Assembly: GCF_000711295.1 (NCBI RefSeq)
Contig: NZ_JOMJ01000003.1
Coordinates: 2,181,501 to 2,245,500, forward strand
Direction of reading: 5' to 3'
DNA from: Desulfohalovibrio reitneri
Lineage (GTDB): Bacteria; Desulfobacterota; Desulfovibrionia; Desulfovibrionales; Desulfovibrionaceae
DNA: 64,000 bases
Below, piece after piece: positions 35,872 through 45,070 of this stretch. Position 1 is the stretch's first letter, and every line of letters begins with the position of its first letter. The notes under the pieces were generated by a model. It did not search any database and was not told where the DNA came from. It saw only the letters and a list, made by a program, of their open reading frames with translations. Position numbers and translations under genes: made by a program.

Positions 35872-36237
35872 ATGGCCAAGATCATCGTGCTGGACGACGT
35901 GTTGGACGCCGGGGTCATGATAAAGCGCATCCTGTCGCGCAGGGGGCACGAGGTGGAATCCTTCACCGAGGAGGAGGACGCCCTTTCCTACGTCCGCGAC
36001 AACCCGGTGGACATCGCCATCCTGGACATCAAGCTCAAGAAGATGAGCGGCGTGGAGGTGCTGGAGGAGATGAAGAAGGTCAGCCCTTCCACCCGGGTCA
36101 TCATGCTCACCGGCTACCCCACTCTGGAAACCGCCCGCGAGGCGCAGAAGCTCGGGGCTTTCGAATACTGCGTCAAGCCCATCGACAAGGACGAACTGGA
36201 GGAGAAGGTGGCCATCGCCCTGGAGGAGTCCGAGTAG
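35872..36237 (+). CDS. Single-domain response regulator
   Basis: A 121-residue CheY-like receiver with all active residues: Asp8/Asp9, phospho-acceptor Asp52 (LDIKL), Thr80 and Lys102. It has no output domain, so it acts through protein contact. It is followed 48 bases later by the PEP-synthase-like gene; a functional link between the two is an inference. ATG 35872 follows AAGGAGGAG. Confidence 0.92.
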   Translation: MAKIIVLDDVLDAGVMIKRILSRRGHEVESFTEEEDALSYVRDNPVDIAILDIKLKKMSGVEVLEEMKKVSPSTRVIMLTGYPTLETAREAQKLGAFEYCVKPIDKDELEEKVAIALEESE

Positions 36238-36285
36238 AGGCGGCTTCCAGATTCGTTCCCCACATCCGGCCGACGGGAGGAAGCC

Positions 36286-38757
36286 GTGCAGCTTCGCCAC
36301 CTCTTTCGCCACTGGGCGGAGAGCCTGTTCGCCCCGGGGCAGAAGCTCCGCAGGCGCTACGAGGCCTTCAAGCGGCTTCTGGACCGCGACAAGCGCTGCC
36401 TGGAACGCATCACCGAGCTGGAGGAGATTCTGCACGGCCAGGTGGCCGTGGACTGGGCGCGGGTGGCCTCCCTGGTGGCCGCTCTGCGCTGGTCCGCCCG
36501 CGAACTGGCCGACTCCTTGCTGGAGATGAACCCCCTGGCCCACCGGGGGTTGGGCGAGCGGCTGGACGAGTTGGACGCGGCACTGGCCCAGCGGCTCGCC
36601 GAGCCCTCCCCGGAAGCCGGACCGCCGTATGTGCTTTCCCTGGACGAGGCCGCGGACCGGCCGGGCGAGTGCGGCGGCAAAGCGGCCAACCTGGGCCGCG
36701 CCGCCCGCATCGAGGGAGTGCGCACGCCCGAGGGCTTCGCCGTGCGCGCCTCCGCCTTCCACGCCTTTTTAGCGGAAAACGACCTGCGCCCCCGCCTGGA
36801 CGAGCTGCTCTCCCGCGTTGAGCCGGAGAATCCCGAGCAGTTGGACGAGCTGTCCGCCCACATGCAGGAGCTGCTGGAGGACGGCGCCATGCCCGGCGGA
36901 GTGGCCGCCGAGGCGGCCGGTGCGGTGAAGGAGGTCTCCGGCGGAGAGGGCTGGCTATGGGCGGTGCGCTCATCCGCAGTGGGCGAGGACGAGGCCGGGC
37001 TGACCTTCGCCGGGCTGTACGACAGCAAGCTGAACGTACCCTCCGAGGGGGTGGCCGACGCGCTGCGCGAGGTCTTTCTCTCCAAGTACGGCTCCCGGGC
37101 CGTGGCCTACCGCATCCGCGCGGGCCTGCCGGACCAGGACGCGCCCATGGCCGCCCTGGTGGTGCGCATGGCCAGGCCCCGCGCGGCCGGGGTCGTCTAC
37201 ACCGCCGACGGCCCCCCCGGCGGCGAAAAACTCTTCATCTACGCCGTGCCCGGCCTGGCGGACGATCTGGTGGGCGGCGAGGAACGCGGCGCGGAGTACG
37301 CCCTCTCCCGTGACGAGACGCCGGAGCTGCTCAAGGCTCCGGAGGATGGGCCGCTCACCTCGGACGAGGCCGTGGAGCTGGCCCGCGTGGCCCTGCGTGT
37401 GGAGCGGGCCATGGGCGGCCCCCAGGACATCGAGTGGTGCTGGGACGAGGAGAGCGGCCCGCTGGTGGTGCAGGCCCGGCCCTTCGCGGCCGAGGCCGTG
37501 GACGAGGAGTGCCCCACAGGGCTGCCCGGCTGCGAGCAGGTGGACGCCCAGGTGCTGCTGCGGGGCGGCGAGCGCGCCTCGGGCGGAGTGGCCATGGGCA
37601 CGGTGCATTTCCCGCGCGGCCACACCGAGGCCCGCGACATCCCCGTGGACGCGGTGGTGGTCTGCCGCACCCTTTCTCCGAGGCTCGTATCCTCCATGGG
37701 CCGGATGGCCGCGGTGGTCTCCCCGGCCGGGTCGCGGGCCGGGCACTTCGCCTCGGTGGCGCGGGAATACGGCGTTCCGGTCATCGTGGGCGCGCCCGAC
37801 CCCTTCGGCACCCTGCCCGAAGGCGAGGTGGTCACGGTGGACGCTGACACCGGGGCGGTCTACCACGGCGCGGTGGAGGAACTGCGGGCCCGCATGGGCC
37901 GCCGCACCCTGCCGGAGACCCCCCTGCGCCAGCGCATGCAATCCTTCATGGACCTCGTCTCTCCCCTGAGCCTGACCGACCCCACGGCCGCTGCCTTCAA
38001 GCCCGGCGGCATCCAGAGTTTTCATGACCTGGTGCGCTACTGCCACGAGATGGGCGTGCGGGAGATGTTCGACCTGGTGGGACTGGGCGGGCGCGGCATG
38101 AGCGGGGCCAAGCGCATGGACACCGACCTGCCCCTGGAGTTCCGGGTGCTGGACCTGGAGGACGGCGTGGACTGGGAGCGGGCCACCGGCATGGTGCCGC
38201 CGGAGGCCATCACCTCCCGCCCCATGCGGGCCGTCTGGGACGGGCTGACCCACCCGGAGTTCTCCTGGGAGGGGGCCATGGCCCACCTGGACGAGGCGGT
38301 TTTCGACGAGCGCATGGCCACCACCGCCGGGCTGGTGGACGCCACCATGGCCAGTTACGCCATAGTCTCCAGACCTTACGCCCACCTCATGATCCGCTTC
38401 GGCTACCACTTCGCCATGGTGGACGCCTACATCTCGGACGACCCGGAGGCCAACTACGCTGGCTTCCGCTTCAAGGGCGGCGGGGCCTCCTTCGAGCAGC
38501 GGCTGCTGCGGCTGGAGTTTCTGCGGCTGGTGCTGGAGGCGGCCGGGTTCGAGACACGCATCCGGGGCGACCTCATGGACGCCCAGGTGCGGCGGAGCTC
38601 CCGGGAGGACACCGAGGAGGCGCTGCGGCTTTTGGGCGTCATCCTGGCCCGCACGCGGGTCATGGACATGTCCATGAAAGATCTGGGGCAGGCGCGGGAG
38701 CTGGCCGAGGAGTTCGCCGAGACCTACATGGGCCGCTCCATCACGGCCGCAGAATGA
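36286..38757 (+). CDS. PEP-synthase-like protein lacking the PEP/pyruvate barrel
   Basis: An 823-residue protein. About 110 helical residues come first, then the ATP-grasp domain of PEP synthase/pyruvate phosphate dikinase (GGKAANLGRAA, AVRSSAVGEDEAG at 226-238, GPQDIEWCWDE), then the swivelling phospho-His domain with His487 in AGSRAGHFASVAREYGVPVI. The normal C-terminal TIM barrel that binds PEP/pyruvate is not visible. Instead there are about 270 residues of unrecognised sequence (PYAHLMIRFGYHF, NYAGFRFKGGG). It could phosphorylate something other than pyruvate, or serve as a signalling relay with the receiver upstream. GTG 36286 follows GGGAGG. Confidence 0.75.
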   Translation: MQLRHLFRHWAESLFAPGQKLRRRYEAFKRLLDRDKRCLERITELEEILHGQVAVDWARVASLVAALRWSARELADSLLEMNPLAHRGLGERLDELDAALAQRLAEPSPEAGPPYVLSLDEAADRPGECGGKAANLGRAARIEGVRTPEGFAVRASAFHAFLAENDLRPRLDELLSRVEPENPEQLDELSAHMQELLEDGAMPGGVAAEAAGAVKEVSGGEGWLWAVRSSAVGEDEAGLTFAGLYDSKLNVPSEGVADALREVFLSKYGSRAVAYRIRAGLPDQDAPMAALVVRMARPRAAGVVYTADGPPGGEKLFIYAVPGLADDLVGGEERGAEYALSRDETPELLKAPEDGPLTSDEAVELARVALRVERAMGGPQDIEWCWDEESGPLVVQARPFAAEAVDEECPTGLPGCEQVDAQVLLRGGERASGGVAMGTVHFPRGHTEARDIPVDAVVVCRTLSPRLVSSMGRMAAVVSPAGSRAGHFASVAREYGVPVIVGAPDPFGTLPEGEVVTVDADTGAVYHGAVEELRARMGRRTLPETPLRQRMQSFMDLVSPLSLTDPTAAAFKPGGIQSFHDLVRYCHEMGVREMFDLVGLGGRGMSGAKRMDTDLPLEFRVLDLEDGVDWERATGMVPPEAITSRPMRAVWDGLTHPEFSWEGAMAHLDEAVFDERMATTAGLVDATMASYAIVSRPYAHLMIRFGYHFAMVDAYISDDPEANYAGFRFKGGGASFEQRLLRLEFLRLVLEAAGFETRIRGDLMDAQVRRSSREDTEEALRLLGVILARTRVMDMSMKDLGQARELAEEFAETYMGRSITAAE

Positions 38758-39538
38758 CCCCGTTGGCCGTGCGGCAGGCCGCATGGTCCGCCCCGAAAAT
38801 CAATATTTCCCCGTCGCCGAGGTCGATGCGCGTCACCGGCAGCATGCCGGTGAGGGAGTTGCAGCAGTAGACCCGCTCGGCCGAGCGCAGGCTGTCCGGG
38901 GTCAGCTCCGCCAAGCCAATGCCCAGCGCCCCGCGCGCCAGGGCCAGGGAGACCGAGGGCAGGGCGAAGGCGGACTCCGGGGTCAGCAGCCGTCCCGTGC
39001 CGTCCGCCACCACCAGGGCGGAAGTGGTCGTTTCCAGCAGCCGCCCCCCGTGGTCCAGCAGCAGGGCGTCGTCCGCCCCGGCGTGCCTGGCGGCTCGCCC
39101 GGCCAGCAGATAATGCAGGTAAGAGGCGGACTTGTGCCCGCCCAGGTGGGAGGTCTGCCGCCACGGGGAGAGTGCCAGGCTCCGCTCCGCCTCCGGCCCG
39201 GGGGGATGGTAGGCGGCGGCCGTGGCCAGGCAGCGGGGCGGGGCGTCCAGGTCGTCGTAGAGCAGGGCCGCGTTCAGCCGCGCCTCGCCCCCGGCCAGCC
39301 CCAGCTCCTCGGCCAGGGCAAGCAGGTCGGCCTCGCCCGGCAGCCAGGCCGGAGCGGGCAGGCCGTAGGCCTTGGGGGAGGCCGTGAGCCGCTCAAGGTG
39401 GCGCTTCAGGTGCAGCACGGACCAGCCGGAGAGGCGGATGGTCTCGAAAAAGCCCGCCCCGTGCCGCAGGGCGGAACTGCCCGGGTCCAGGCGCACTCCG
39501 CCCGCTTCCAGCCGTCCGTCCAGAAGATGCGCGGTCAC
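38741..39538 (-). CDS. pabC: Aminodeoxychorismate lyase (class IV aminotransferase fold)
   Basis: A 265-residue PLP enzyme that releases p-aminobenzoate and pyruvate from aminodeoxychorismate for folate synthesis. The PLP lysine is Lys136 in GGHKSASYLHYLL; the phosphate loop is LETTTSALVV. Class IV aminotransferases also include branched-chain aminotransferases, but the position after pabA and pabB points to PabC. The GTG start overlaps the pabB stop. The 3' end overlaps the convergent PEP-synthase-like gene by 17 bases. Confidence 0.87.
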   Translation of the reverse strand: MTAHLLDGRLEAGGVRLDPGSSALRHGAGFFETIRLSGWSVLHLKRHLERLTASPKAYGLPAPAWLPGEADLLALAEELGLAGGEARLNAALLYDDLDAPPRCLATAAAYHPPGPEAERSLALSPWRQTSHLGGHKSASYLHYLLAGRAARHAGADDALLLDHGGRLLETTTSALVVADGTGRLLTPESAFALPSVSLALARGALGIGLAELTPDSLRSAERVYCCNSLTGMLPVTRIDLGDGEILIFGADHAACRTANGVILRP

Positions 39539-40832
39539 GGCGTGCCCTCCCCGAAGCCGCCGCGCTCCACCAGATTCAAAAACTTGTCCGCCTTGGCCGT
39601 GGTTTCCTCGAACTCCCGCGAGGGGTCGGAGTCCACCACGATGCCGCTGCCAGCGTGGAAGGTGAAGTCGCCCGAGGCCTGGTCCAGCACGGCCGTGCGG
39701 ATGGCGATGGAGGAATCCAGGTCGCGCGGGCCGAAGGCCATGAACAGCGTGCCGCAGTATACCCCGCGCGTGTGCGGCTCCAGTTCCTCCATGATCTCCA
39801 TGGCCCGCCGCTTGGGGCAGCCCGTGACCGAGCCGCCTGGGAAGGCGTCGTGCAGCAGGTGCAGGGCGGTGCGGTCGGAGCGCAGCCGGGCGGTGACGTC
39901 CGAGCGCATCTGCAGCAGGTCGTCCACCAGAAAGACGTTCTTGTGGCCACGCACCTTCACCGTGCCGTAGTCCGCGTTGGCCGAGACGTCGTTGCGCACC
40001 AGGTCCACGATCATGGACAGCTCGGCCGACTCCTTGTCCGAGGCCATGAGCCGCTCGGCCATGCGGTGCGGGTCGCCGCCCTGGGGAACCCGGGCCGTGC
40101 CCTTGATGGGCTGGGAGAGGATGTCCCCGTCCCTGACCCGCAGGAATCGCTCCGGCGAGGCGGAAATGACGGCCTTGGAATCTGTGTGGAAAAGGGCGTA
40201 GTGGGCCGCTGGATGGCGCAGGAAGAGGCGGCGCACCAAGTCCAGGGGGTCGGCCCGGCCCCGGGCGCCGTAGCGGATGGAAAGGGTAAGCTGGTAGGCG
40301 TGGCCGTCCAGGATGTACCGCAGGGCCCGGCGCACAACGTTCTCGTATGCCTCGCGGTCCAGGGAGGCCTCCACCGGACCCTGGAAGCGGGGCGGCTCCG
40401 GGGGGGCGGGGGCGGCCGCCGCACCATGTGCAGGGCGGCGTCGGCCAACTCCCGTCCGCCGGTGGAGGCGGGGTTGGGAGCCAGGCACAGCCGCCCGTCG
40501 CCGTAGGTCAGGCACAGGGCGTACTTCTTGAGCAGCCCCGACTGCTGGTCGCGCGGCTTGTCCGAGGCCACCCCCATGCGGTCCAGGCCGTACTCGTAAC
40601 CCAGGAAGCCGAAGGTTGGGGCGGAGTCGGCGAAAGCGAAGGAGGCCAGCCGGTCCGGGCCGTCCGAGGCCGTGGGCGCGAAGGTGCGCAGGGGCCGCAC
40701 CCCGGCGGCGAAGCTGGCCCGTCCCTCCTCGTCCGGCGTCAGAAAGAGGTCCACCTGGTGATCGCGCTTGAGCCGGGCCAGCAGGTCCAAGGCCTGGCGC
40801 GGGCTGGCGCTACAGAAGGCGGGCGATGGCAT
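39535..40832 (-). CDS. pabB: Aminodeoxychorismate synthase component I, apparent frameshift
   Basis: PabB makes aminodeoxychorismate from chorismate with ammonia from PabA. The coding signal is split between two frames. The N-terminal 140 or so residues (MPSPAFCSASPRQALDLLAR through GGRELADAALHMV) read from 40832 down to about 40420. The catalytic part (SIRYGARGRADPL, QPIKGTARVPQGG, ELSMIVDLVRNDV, GSVTGCPKRRAMEI) reads in another frame from about 40420 to 39535. The switch falls on a run of seven G at 40400-40406 next to a run of five; one extra G there would restore one frame. A sequencing error or a real mutation are both possible. It overlaps pabA by 23 bases. Confidence 0.85.
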
Positions 40833-41346
40833 GGCGGATGAACCGTCCGGGGTCGTGGGTGAGGAAGGATTCCGGGTGGAACTGGTAGCCCAGCAGGGGC
40901 CGTGAGGGGTGGGCCAGGATCATGGGCGTGCCCTCGGCGTTCTCCGATTCCACCACCAGCTCCGGGGCCACCCCGCTCACCGCCAGGGAGTGGTAGCGGG
41001 CCACCACGGCCTCCCCGCCCTGGAAGGGGATGGCCTCGGCCTTGCCATGCACGCACCCCTTGAGGCGGTCGGTCTGTCCGCCCAGGGCCTGGTTGATGAG
41101 CTGCATGCCCAGGCAGATGCCCAGCACCGGCGGGCAGGCCGGATCGCGCAAGAGGGGGAAGTAGGCCGGGTAGTCGTCCGGGTGGCCCGGCCCGGGGGAG
41201 ATGACCAGCAGGTCGCAGGAGCGGGCGCGCTCGAAGTCCAGCCGGGCGTGGTTGACCACCACCGGGGCTACGCCCGTTTCCACCGCCAGCAGGTGCTCCA
41301 GGTTGCGGGTGAAGGAGTCGTCGTTGTCCGCTATGAGCAGCCGCAC
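40810..41346 (-). CDS. pabA: Aminodeoxychorismate synthase, glutamine amidotransferase component
   Basis: A 178-residue class I glutamine amidotransferase. Nucleophile Cys78 in GICLGMQ, and the His/Glu pair in YQFHPESFLT. It passes ammonia to PabB. The same fold serves anthranilate synthase (TrpG), but the pabB and pabC neighbours favour folate synthesis. It starts 10 bases after the Gate-domain gene and runs into pabB, so it belongs to one five-gene transcription unit. Confidence 0.9.
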   Translation of the reverse strand: MRLLIADNDDSFTRNLEHLLAVETGVAPVVVNHARLDFERARSCDLLVISPGPGHPDDYPAYFPLLRDPACPPVLGICLGMQLINQALGGQTDRLKGCVHGKAEAIPFQGGEAVVARYHSLAVSGVAPELVVESENAEGTPMILAHPSRPLLGYQFHPESFLTHDPGRFIRHAIARLL

Positions 41347-41356
41347 CGCCCCTCCC

Positions 41357-42331
41357 TTACGCGGGCCGACCCAGCAGACGGTGGAAGAGGCCGTCCGGCA
41401 TGCGCGCCGCCACCCTGGAGATGACAGCGGTCAGCACCAAGGCAATCAGCCCGCGCGTGAGCAGGATGCCGGAAAGGTGCCCCCCCGCCAGCAGCATGAG
41501 CAGGGTGTCCTCGATGAGGGCGTGGGCCAGCCCCATGAGGCTCAACACCGCGAAGACGTCGCGGGCGGGCAGGCCGCGCTTGGCCTCGGCGATGATCAGC
41601 CCGCCGCCGTAGGACAGCCCCAGGGTCAGCCCCACCACGGCGATGGACGAGGCCCTCGGCCCGATGCCCAGAAGCCGCAGCACCGGCCCCAGCAGCCTGT
41701 CCATGAGCCGGGTGACGCCGATGCGCTCCAGCCAGCGCAGCAGGGCGATGAGAACGGTGACCGCCACCAGGATGGAGCCCAGCAGCCGGGCCTGGTTGAT
41801 GAGCCACGTGCCCCAGCCGTTGCCGCCCTCCGGCGGGGCCAGCAGGATGTTGGCCGGACCCTGCAGGGCGTCCAGCCCTCCATATGTCCAGTGCAGGACC
41901 ACCCCGGCCAGCAGGGCGGCGCAGAAGCGCAGCAGACACTGGAACCAGGCCGAGACCCCGGCGGCGCGGGAGATGGCCGCCTCCACCGGCAGGCCGTGGG
42001 CGATGAGCATCATGGTGGCCAGGATGGTGGCCTGGGCCGCGCTCATGTCCAGGCGGGGGGCCAGCTCGGCCAGCACGGCCAGCCCGGCGTAGACCGAGTT
42101 GAGCAGGGCCGCCGCCCAGGCCAGTCCCAGTTCGGCGGGCAGGCCGCACAGCCGCATGAACGGCTCCAGCGGCGCGGCCAGCAGGGAGATCAGCTCCAGG
42201 TCCTGGGCCAGCTTCACCGCGGCGGCCACCGGCACCATGACCTTGAACAGGCTCAGGCAGCAGTTCCAGGCCTCCACCACCACCGGCTTGCGCTCGGGCG
42301 CGCCGGGCACGGATTCCCCCTCCCCGGACAT
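41357..42331 (-). CDS. Gate-domain (nucleoside recognition) membrane protein
   Basis: A 324-residue inner-membrane protein with about eight hydrophobic segments in two similar halves. Each half carries the Gate (nucleoside recognition, PF07670-type) look, for example GPRASSIAVVGLTLGLSYGG. Such proteins include nucleoside transporters and spore-maturation-like proteins; substrate unknown. Its ATG shares one base with the stop of the ADP-ribosylglycohydrolase gene (TGATG), so the pair is tightly coupled. Confidence 0.75.
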   Translation of the reverse strand: MSGEGESVPGAPERKPVVVEAWNCCLSLFKVMVPVAAAVKLAQDLELISLLAAPLEPFMRLCGLPAELGLAWAAALLNSVYAGLAVLAELAPRLDMSAAQATILATMMLIAHGLPVEAAISRAAGVSAWFQCLLRFCAALLAGVVLHWTYGGLDALQGPANILLAPPEGGNGWGTWLINQARLLGSILVAVTVLIALLRWLERIGVTRLMDRLLGPVLRLLGIGPRASSIAVVGLTLGLSYGGGLIIAEAKRGLPARDVFAVLSLMGLAHALIEDTLLMLLAGGHLSGILLTRGLIALVLTAVISRVAARMPDGLFHRLLGRPA

Positions 42332-43224
42332 CAGCCGAGCAACCTGTGGATGCGGGCCGAGGCCTCCATGCCGTCGAGCCAGGACTGGGGAAGAAAACCC
42401 ATGCCGTGGTGCGCGCCCAGCAAAAGCCCCAGCGCGGCGTTGCGGGCGGCGGAGTCGCCCCCGGCCATGACGCTCTGCACCAGCGCCTCGGCGGGCCGGT
42501 CCTGGTACTTCACCGCCAGGTGGACCACGGCCGGAAAGGCGCCCTCGAGGTGGCAGTGCGAACCAAGGCGGCGCACCGCCTGGGCGGTGTTCTCCTCCAG
42601 GCTCTCCAGTCCCTTGTTCACGAACGGGGTCAGGTCGATGCCCTCCGGCTTGAGCGCCGCCGCCTCGATGAGCGCTTCGCGCGGCCGCGCGCCCTCAAGG
42701 GTCTTGCAGACGGCGTGAGCCAGGCACTGGGCCGCGGCCAGCACGCGGGGGTTGTTGTGGGTCAGGCGGCACTGCTCCTTGGCCGCCGCCGCCAGGGAGT
42801 CGGCGTCCTGGATGAAATACAGCAGCGGGGCCATGCGGGCCGCCCCGGCCAGGTCGGAGGAGTCGGAGCCCGCCTCGTAGGGGGGTGCGCCCTCGCCCAG
42901 GTTGGCCATGGTCTTGCGGCTGGCCTGGTCCATGTAGCCGTCGTAGTCCCGCATGAGGTCCTGCCAACGGGACGAGAAGTCCGCCGGTTCGAAGCCGCCC
43001 ATGCGGGAGCAGGACTCCAGCAGAATGAGCATCTGGTCGCCGTAGTGGGTGAACTGCCCCCTGGTGCGGTTTTTATGGTGGGAGTCCTCCGGCGGGTCCA
43101 TGAACTCGTCCACCCGGCCGAAGCGTTCCTTGATGGAGTCGGCATCATATATCCAGTGCGCTCCCAGGGCCAGGGAGTCACCGGCGAAGGCGGCCAGCAC
43201 GGCCGCTTTTCTGTTTTCCGGCAT
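42331..43224 (-). CDS. ADP-ribosylglycohydrolase family protein
   Basis: A 297-residue all-helical protein with the family start AAFAGDSLALGAHW and the metal-site region near the C-terminus, AGGDSAARNAALGLLLGAHHG. The usual GND-x-DT metal motif is reduced to GGDSAA, so one aspartate that binds magnesium is missing and activity may differ. Relatives remove ADP-ribose from proteins or small molecules. ATG 43224 is set by AAGGAG; a longer frame to 43284 is unsupported. First gene of the Gate-pab unit. Confidence 0.82.
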   Translation of the reverse strand: MPENRKAAVLAAFAGDSLALGAHWIYDADSIKERFGRVDEFMDPPEDSHHKNRTRGQFTHYGDQMLILLESCSRMGGFEPADFSSRWQDLMRDYDGYMDQASRKTMANLGEGAPPYEAGSDSSDLAGAARMAPLLYFIQDADSLAAAAKEQCRLTHNNPRVLAAAQCLAHAVCKTLEGARPREALIEAAALKPEGIDLTPFVNKGLESLEENTAQAVRRLGSHCHLEGAFPAVVHLAVKYQDRPAEALVQSVMAGGDSAARNAALGLLLGAHHGMGFLPQSWLDGMEASARIHRLLG

Positions 43225-43269
43225 TGGCCTGCTCCTTTTGTGCGATGCATTGGCGCGATGCGACGGCCC

Positions 43270-43300
43270 GATGCCATGGCACACCCCGAATCATGGCATC
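43270..43300 (-). promoter_or_regulatory. Inverted repeat upstream of the ADP-ribosylglycohydrolase gene
   Basis: GATGCCAT (43270-43277) and ATGGCATC (43293-43300) are perfect complements 15 bases apart, 46 bases upstream of the start and amid further GATGC copies. It may be an operator. Confidence 0.3.
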
Positions 43301-43401
43301 ATCCGCCATGGGCGGCAAGACGGCGGAAAAGGGAAGGGGGCGCGGAGTGGCCGCGCCGGACGCTGGGAAAGCCCAGGTGAATACCGGGCGGGCGAGAGCC
43401 G

Positions 43402-43776
43402 TCAGGCGGCGTGGGAGGCCGTGGAGGTCACAGCGCGGATGAGGCTGGAGCGGTCGAAGGGCTTGGCCAGGGTATTGGTGGCGCCCAGCACGCGGGCGTA
43501 GTCCAGGTACTCCATGCCGCCCATGTCGCCGCCGCCGGAGATGGCCAGGATGCGCGCCTCCGGGGACTGGGAGCGGAGGTCGATGATGGTTTCGATGCCG
43601 TCCTTGTGGGGCATGAAAATATCCACAATGACCAAGTCGGCGGGGTGGTCGTGGTAGCGGCGGATGCCCTCGCGGCCGTCCGGCGCGGTCTCCACCTCGA
43701 ATCCCTGCGACTCCAGATAGTGCTTGATGAGGTCGCAGGTGGAGCGGTCGTCGTCGATGACCAAAACGTGTTTCAT
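43402..43776 (-). CDS. Single-domain response regulator
   Basis: A 124-residue CheY-like receiver with intact active site: Asp8-10, phospho-acceptor Asp52 (IVDIFMPHKDG), Ser80 and Lys105. No output domain. ATG 43776 follows AGGAGAT; the frame is open to 43866 but without support. No kinase is adjacent, so its partner is elsewhere. Divergent from the DUF3124 gene. Confidence 0.9.
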   Translation of the reverse strand: MKHVLVIDDDRSTCDLIKHYLESQGFEVETAPDGREGIRRYHDHPADLVIVDIFMPHKDGIETIIDLRSQSPEARILAISGGGDMGGMEYLDYARVLGATNTLAKPFDRSSLIRAVTSTASHAA

Positions 43777-43969
43777 GTTTCCATCTCCTGGCAGGGCGGC
43801 CCCCCCGGCATGGCCCTTACGCTTTATGTTCTTATGCCCACGGAGGGGCGGCAAGGCAATACCCACTTTCCCCCATGCGGCGCATGTCCCGGAATTACTG
43901 GCATGAAAAAACGTCCTGGTGTAAAGAGGTTATGGTTCACCCGGCCGGAAAGCCGGAGGAGAAAAAAAC

Positions 43970-44446
43970 ATGAAGCATCTGGTCCGCCTCGTCCTGGCCG
44001 CCGCCCTGCTGCTCCCGGCCGTCGCAGCCCATGGAAACTCCGTGGGGCAGACCGTCTACCTGCCCGCCTACTCCCACATCTATCACGGCATCAAGACGCG
44101 CCCCTTCCTGCTCACCGTGACCTGCAGCGTCCGCAACGTCTCACCTGCCAAACGGCTGACCATCACCTCGGTGGACTACTACGACGACCGGGGCAAACTC
44201 GTCCGGCGCTTCCTGGACGAACCGCGCGAACTGGCCCCGCTGGCCTCGGCCGAGTTCGTCATCGAGGAAGGGGACGAGTCCGGCGGAGCCGGGGCCAATT
44301 TCCTTATTTCCTGGCAGGCCGCCGCCCCTGTCCAGGCACCCGTGGTGGAAGCGGTCATGATCGGCTCCGCCGCCAGCCAGGGCATCTCCTTCCTCACCGA
44401 GGGGCGGGTCATCGAAGAGGCGGAGACAGGGATCGGAGGAAGGTGA
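43970..44446 (+). CDS. DUF3124 exported protein
   Basis: A 158-residue protein with a signal peptide (cleavage near residue 22, AHG) and one beta-rich domain matching DUF3124: GQTVYLPAYSHIYHG, TVTCSVRNVSP, ITSVDYYDDRGKLVR. Periplasmic, of unknown function. Its 3' end overlaps the convergent YbaK gene by 38 bases. Confidence 0.82.
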   Translation: MKHLVRLVLAAALLLPAVAAHGNSVGQTVYLPAYSHIYHGIKTRPFLLTVTCSVRNVSPAKRLTITSVDYYDDRGKLVRRFLDEPRELAPLASAEFVIEEGDESGGAGANFLISWQAAAPVQAPVVEAVMIGSAASQGISFLTEGRVIEEAETGIGGR

Positions 44447-44939
44447 ACCGCCCGTCCTCCTCCTCGCGGAACCACAAACAGGGGTTCTCCAGCCAGCTGT
44501 ACAACGGCGGCAGGGAGGTGGAACCGATGCGGAAGCTGCGCTCCGGATCGCCCGGATTGAAGTGGAACCACTCCTCGGCCAGGATGGCCTCGTCCGCGTA
44601 GATCGGCACCTCCGGCGCGCCCAGCGGCAGCGGCGGCACCGATCCCACCCGGCAGCCCAGCACCCGTTCCACCTCCTCCGGCGTGGCGAAACGGATGTTC
44701 TTGGTGCCGAAGGGCTTCTTGAATCGCCGTGCGTTGACCTGCCGCTGGCGCGTTGTGACAACCAGGTGGAACACACCCTTGGCGTGGAACAGGATGCATT
44801 TGGAATCCGCCCCCCGCCAGCCAGCCTGGCGACGGTAGGCGGCGGAGTCCTCGCACCCCTCCACCGGGGCGTGGGCCAGCTCGCTCCAGTCCACGCAGCG
44901 CCTCGTGAGAAAGTCCTCGATTCGTTCAAGCATGCTCAT
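44409..44939 (-). CDS. YbaK/ProX-type aminoacyl-tRNA deacylase-like protein
   Basis: A 176-residue single-domain protein of the YbaK/EbsC fold, which clears wrongly charged tRNA. Conserved stretches are CILFHAKGVFHLVV, the lysine-bearing RFKKPFGTKNIRFATPEEV (split here as RFKKPFG and RFATPEEV) and GSVPPLPLG, the G-x-V-P-P loop. Start ATG 44939 lies behind GGAGGAA. Which amino acid it edits is not clear. Confidence 0.82.
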   Translation of the reverse strand: MSMLERIEDFLTRRCVDWSELAHAPVEGCEDSAAYRRQAGWRGADSKCILFHAKGVFHLVVTTRQRQVNARRFKKPFGTKNIRFATPEEVERVLGCRVGSVPPLPLGAPEVPIYADEAILAEEWFHFNPGDPERSFRIGSTSLPPLYSWLENPCLWFREEEDGRFTFLRSLSPPLR

Positions 44940-45070
44940 GCGTTCCTCCAAACCGCGAACATAGCCTCATCCCGCCCGGAAACAAAAGCCCATCCTCCCG
45001 CGGCCGCAACCCAACCGCAACATTTTCAGGCTACAGTACCCGCCCATCAAGACCCCCCGGAGGCATGACC

